Source: Usnea hakonensis (lineage: Eukaryota; Ascomycota; Lecanoromycetes; Lecanorales; Parmeliaceae). Taken from it: a stretch of 64,000 nt of DNA. The stretch is taken from contig BLJB01000077.1 in NCBI GenBank assembly GCA_013423325.1, forward strand, positions 1-64,000, in the 5' to 3' direction. This document shows, piece after piece, positions 60,223 to 64,000 of this stretch (positions are counted from its first letter, which is position 1; each line of letters opens with the position of its first letter). Made by a program: the position numbers and the translations under genes. The notes under the pieces are model-generated. The model made no database searches. It was not told the origin of the DNA and was given only the letters and a program-made list of their open reading frames with translations.

Positions 60223-60953
60223 TACGTTTGATGTTCTGCGGGCAGAAGTCCAGGACCAAAAAGATAGACAGAGACACCCTCTCGGTGAAAAGCGATTTAG
60301 GGCACTGGCATGTCGAGGTCAATGACAAAAATCGACCTTGAGCGAGACAAAAACGGCATTCCAGGAGCAAACTGTAGCCATTGCGATCTTGTTCTCTCGC
60401 AGGTTACATCGGTCAGATAAAGTATGAAAAGATTCAAGATTTTGACTAAACAGTTCAGCCGCAGTGGTGCATATAGTTTCTTCACCAATCAATCTTTAGT
60501 CGAATCCATCCTGAGCCTACCATACACTATGCAGGGGACGGCGGCAAGTCGAAAATCCCACCAGTTCCCTGCACAACCCTGTGATGCCTGCATGGTCAGC
60601 ACGTTAAAGGTACTTCTGGGATTCACAAGTAGACTAGACTGTAGCAGTAGAGCAACAGTGTCATTTGAAGTTTGAAATAGAGAAACGGGAAGTGGTTGCT
60701 GGAGAAACAAAATGTGTGGCGTTGCGCTGGACTCGAATTCAGCTTTTAGACTTTCAGCCCTGTAGTAGGGCTAACTAGGATCTGCTATGCCTCGGCCGTT
60801 CTTTAACTCGAAATTGATTGCATGCAGTGTGTGCAGGTCGATAGCTTCTAAGTCCTGTCAAGACCATGACTAAGGGGCAATACGACTCGGCAGGTAGAAG
60901 GGTGCAGGGTGAAGCCCACTCATCAACGTTATTCTTAGTATAAAACAAGTTTA
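60223..60953. other. Intergenic region between surface-protein and P450 genes
   Basis: About 730 bp. Both neighbours are on the minus strand, so it holds the surface-protein promoter and the P450 3' end. Short frames only. Confidence 0.45.
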
Positions 60954-62735
60954 TCAAACCTCGGCAAAGGCCCACTTGTCGCCGCCGTATCTTTCTCTCG
61001 TCTTAACAGTGACATCCAATCTCGATGTCGGCGGTGATATCGAGCTGACTACATCGGTTCCCTCAGTCTTCGGCTCCTTCCAAGTGCCACCTAGCGGTTC
61101 CATATCATACCGCATCACAAACATGGCTGCTGTCGAGACAATTTCAATCAGCGCAAAATGTCTACCAGGACACAAGCTCGTTCCGCCTCCAAAAGATCGA
61201 AAGGCTCCTGGACGGTGAGTCGCCTCTCCCTTCATAAATCTTCGAGGGTTGAAGAGTTTGACGTCTGGCCCCCACAATGCCGGGTCGGCGTGCATGCTCG
61301 CACCTGGTACTTGAACGATAGAACCTTCCTTCAGGAGATATCTCTCATTCAGGAGCGTGTCTTGTTGTACCCAGCGTGTGTATACGTTGGTAGTCTTCAA
61401 ACGAAGTGTCTCTCGGTAAGTTGAGAGTAGAAGAGGGCACTTCTCTCGTAGCTTCACCACGCTAATCAAGTGCTTTTTCATGTCGTCTTGTGTATTGAGC
61501 GTTTCTGTCAACGTAGCATTTGCAACTTCAAGCCGTACGTCTTCCAAAAGGCCAGGAATTGAATAGATATAATACAAGAGCCAAAAAACGCTGGGCGTCG
61601 CATTTATCAATAATCCGATGATGCTGCTGAGTTCGAAACGGGCAATACTGTCGGTTGATAAACCATTCTTGACATAAACATTGTATCGAGCCTTGGTCAA
61701 AGGGGAGCTGTTTTCCTGTCCGCCGCCTGATAGATACTTGTTCATAGCATTAAAAATCAGTTCACGGGCATGATAGGCTTTACTAGCAATCCACTTGGGC
61801 GCAATACCAAGGAGCAAAAATGTCATATCCTTCTCGAAATCCCTATACAGTTTTAGTGCTGCGCCGCATCGCTCAGTCTATACTTATAAAAGGTAGGCAG
61901 AGGAAACAAGACCGAGAAACATACCAAAAGGCATTTTCGAGGTGCGGCTCCAAGCTAAAGGGATTCTCTGGGCCATAAAGAGTTTCGGTGCCAGCAAGCG
62001 TAAACGCTCGGCGGACCCATGCATACAAATCTGTGGTGGTTTTTGCCTCCCCAGCGCCAGCAAATTCATTCAGAAATGTCAAGAGGCTCGACAGCATACT
62101 GTGGATCATAAGGTCGAGTTGAGGTCCTGGAGCCAAAATTGGCCAAGTCTCTCTGTGGGTATCCGGTATGAGACCCAAGTCTCCATCGTCGCCGTCCATG
62201 TGGCGTGTTGCGATTTCCATGGCATTTCGATCCACTGAAAAAAGCTTCGGCAGCATGGTAGCAACGAAGGGCTGGAACGAAAGTGTTTTGGTCTGGCGCT
62301 GGACAGCGATTACCAGCTCCGGGGAATTGACGACATAAGTCCTTTGATTGAGCATCTGAAGCGTGTATATGGGAAGATTATGCTTCGAGCTTCGAGTGTG
62401 TCAGAGGATAAATTAGAACGCAACTTTCGAGTATACTCTCACCTTAGTACTGTGTAATACTCCAGACCATGTCGCAAAAGTCCAAGAATATGGCCGAATA
62501 AAGGTATCCTTTGTGGCAACACAGGCGGCTCCTTTGGATCGTATTTCGAACCAAAGTAGCTCAAAATCAACGAAACCACGACTGCGAGGATGATTATTGG
62601 TGCGATGGGTCTCACGATCCATGTCGGAGGATCTGTGAGATCTTTTTTTTAGTGCACGATCTGACTGGCATGGCCAAGCTCCTCTAAACACGGAAGGCTT
62701 GGAGGCTCTGTGGAATTGGACTTACCGAGGAACAT
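60954..62735 (-). CDS. Cytochrome P450, CYP7/CYP8-like type
   Basis: A microsomal haem monooxygenase; substrate unknown. Five phased exons would be unusual, but four large pieces and a 10-nt first exon fit perfectly: 62735-62726, 62632-62443, 62389-61925, 61842-60954 (four exons), giving 517 residues. The restored N-terminus MFLDPPTWIVRPIAPIIILA is a signal anchor, followed by the Pro-rich hinge PPVLPQRIPLFGHIL. The K-helix ExxR is YRETLRL (366-369), the PERF-like region FNPRRF, and the haem loop FGGGTSLCPGRHFA with cysteine near 446. The I-helix reads LLINATPSVFWLLYY: the usual AGxxT oxygen-activation motif is absent, as in CYP7/CYP8 enzymes, whose I-helix has an N-x-x-P-x-x-FW pattern. I infer membership of that clan, which includes sterol hydroxylases and prostacyclin synthase. 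Confidence 0.9.
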
Positions 62736-64000
62736 ATGGATGAGAAGGAAGCTGGAGAGTCGATGCGTTTGTAGACCTCATCACCTGGCGGAAGTAAATG
62801 TCGAAAGATTTACTGTCGGCGACAAAGTATTCTAAAAGTACAATTTTTGGCTGCAGGAGGAGTACTGGTGCCGTATAAGAGGCTGGGATAGCGCCTTACA
62901 ATATGCCATGGCCTTCAAACGGAAAAGGAAGATCCGGGCCGAAGTCGATATGCAAAAATGGTGTGAATTAGGTGAACTAGGTACTATAGTCTGTTGTTGA
63001 GTCCGGCATCGGGTCCTTCTGTCGTCAATCTTGTTCATCTTGCCTATTTCTGAGTTCACTTCATATACTAGAAACCAAGCACTCGACTTTTTGTCTAAAC
63101 GAACCATCAATCCTGGCTGAACAAGACCGATCTCTGCAAGACGACTTCGTTTTGTGGTTGGTATGTGTGCCTTGTGCTGCGGAAAATTACCATAACAAGT
63201 AAGCCCGATGTACAAGACCCTCACCCCAACGACTTACACTTGCTCGCAAAAATGACTGATTATATTGATGCCGGCCTTGTATGAAATTATTCATTCTCTC
63301 CAGTGCTCGGGCCATCTACCATGAATGGCTGTCTGCTCATAGCAGCAACAAGTAGAATGACAAATGTCCAACTGGAACTTTGCTGCCCTCTACCGTAGCT
63401 TCGAAGGCGGTATGACGTCTTCCAACTTTGTGTTTCGGACTGTAACAATGCCCTATTCAAGCGTGATGGAGCATGGTAGGGCTTTACGAGGATGTGTATA
63501 GTCGTCATCGAAGCTCACCAGGACAGTGCATAGCCAGAGACCTATGCCGGTAGGATTGTGCACTCTGGCATGTGCAATTAAGCTCTAATAAAGTCAATGT
63601 GCCTCACCTCTACCAGGACGTCTAGGTCAACAACGGTCACGACTGCGATGGGCAATCAATCGAATACACAACCAACAATAACATCATTGTTATGTTTTGG
63701 CATTCTGAAGCGGCAAAGGTTCCGAGTTTCATGTTGACTCATGAATGTAACCCATCTCTATGTTAAAAAGCCTTGCAATCGATCGTTATCAGAGACATGC
63801 TGTGCTTCCATCACAAATTAATCAAACCATGGAGGAAGACCATTGGGTAAAGTAGCTATGATCTCTGTATGGTGACCACCCCTCGCACCTCAAGACACTC
63901 ATGAATTTAAGCCCTAAGTCTCGCTATTTCAAGCTAGCTCAAGCATGTTAGCGCAAGCATGCCACCCAAATTCCCCCATACTCCATTCTCATCATCGACT
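62736..64000. other. Right-end region without a supportable gene
   Basis: About 1.26 kb upstream of the P450. The largest frame (minus strand, 62832-63224, 130 codons) has no motif and lacks a convincing start or splice partners. It may hold the P450 promoter and part of a gene beyond the window. Confidence 0.45.

Noticed and set aside
55443..62735. SDR, surface protein and P450 as a secondary-metabolite cluster
   Set aside because: There is no backbone synthase, transporter or pathway regulator in the window, and the surface protein does not fit such a cluster.
62832..63224. 130-codon minus-strand frame at the right end
   Set aside because: No recognisable domain, no convincing splice partners; length alone is weak evidence here.

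Overview
The window is nuclear DNA from a filamentous ascomycete (Pezizomycotina); genus and class cannot be fixed from sequence alone. Nearly every gene is broken by short GT-AG introns, mostly 48-70 bp, with CTAAC/CTGAC-like branch sites. Several gene products are of recognisably filamentous-fungal type: a DCL1-type Dicer, a pyrABCN-type fused pyrimidine enzyme, a fungal NACHT receptor and a HEI10 RING protein. I spliced the models by hand by matching exon phases, so intron borders are predictions. They are strong where a conserved motif is restored across the junction. I saw no tRNA, rRNA, CRISPR array or intact transposon.

Layout. 1-640: an 18-bp minisatellite and a G-rich 23-bp tandem repeat upstream of the SUMO-activating enzyme subunit UBA2 (643-2704). 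2705-5366: a 2.7-kb stretch with no supportable gene. 5367-11600: a glycosylated multi-pass membrane protein faces, tail to tail, a NACHT/NLR-type receptor of about 1,180 residues that ends in a predicted membrane hairpin. 13270-15107: ORC6 and an RNase P/MRP Rpr2/Snm1-type subunit, convergent. 16134-23133: the 2,290-residue carbamoyl-phosphate synthase/aspartate transcarbamylase with a dead dihydroorotase domain, convergent with the 16-exon Dicer-like 1 gene (23507-28933). 29591-35485: TAP42, a DNAJC8-like J-protein, the DEAD-box helicase DBP4 and FAD synthetase. 35947-37850: a Zn2Cys6 transcription factor. 40389-43440: nucleoporin NUP49 and polyadenylation factor FIP1, divergent. 45321-47872: a large unnamed, probably nuclear protein behind a long leader. 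48599-54646: a TTC1-type TPR protein, a HAD phosphatase, XAP5/FAM50 and the meiotic RING protein HEI10. 55443-62735: an accessory-looking end with a degenerate short-chain dehydrogenase, a secreted repeat protein with a GPI-like tail, and a cytochrome P450 of the CYP7/CYP8 type. The last 1.3 kb appears empty.

Most of the window is conserved housekeeping: SUMO, replication origin, RNA processing, ribosome biogenesis, pyrimidine and flavin synthesis, TOR signalling and the nuclear pore. The genes most likely to vary between strains are the NLR with its membrane-protein neighbour, the repeat-rich surface protein, the SDR and the P450. The most unusual biology is the NLR, whose C-terminal membrane module may be its effector. 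Next are the unnamed regulator with the long leader and the repeat-built surface protein.
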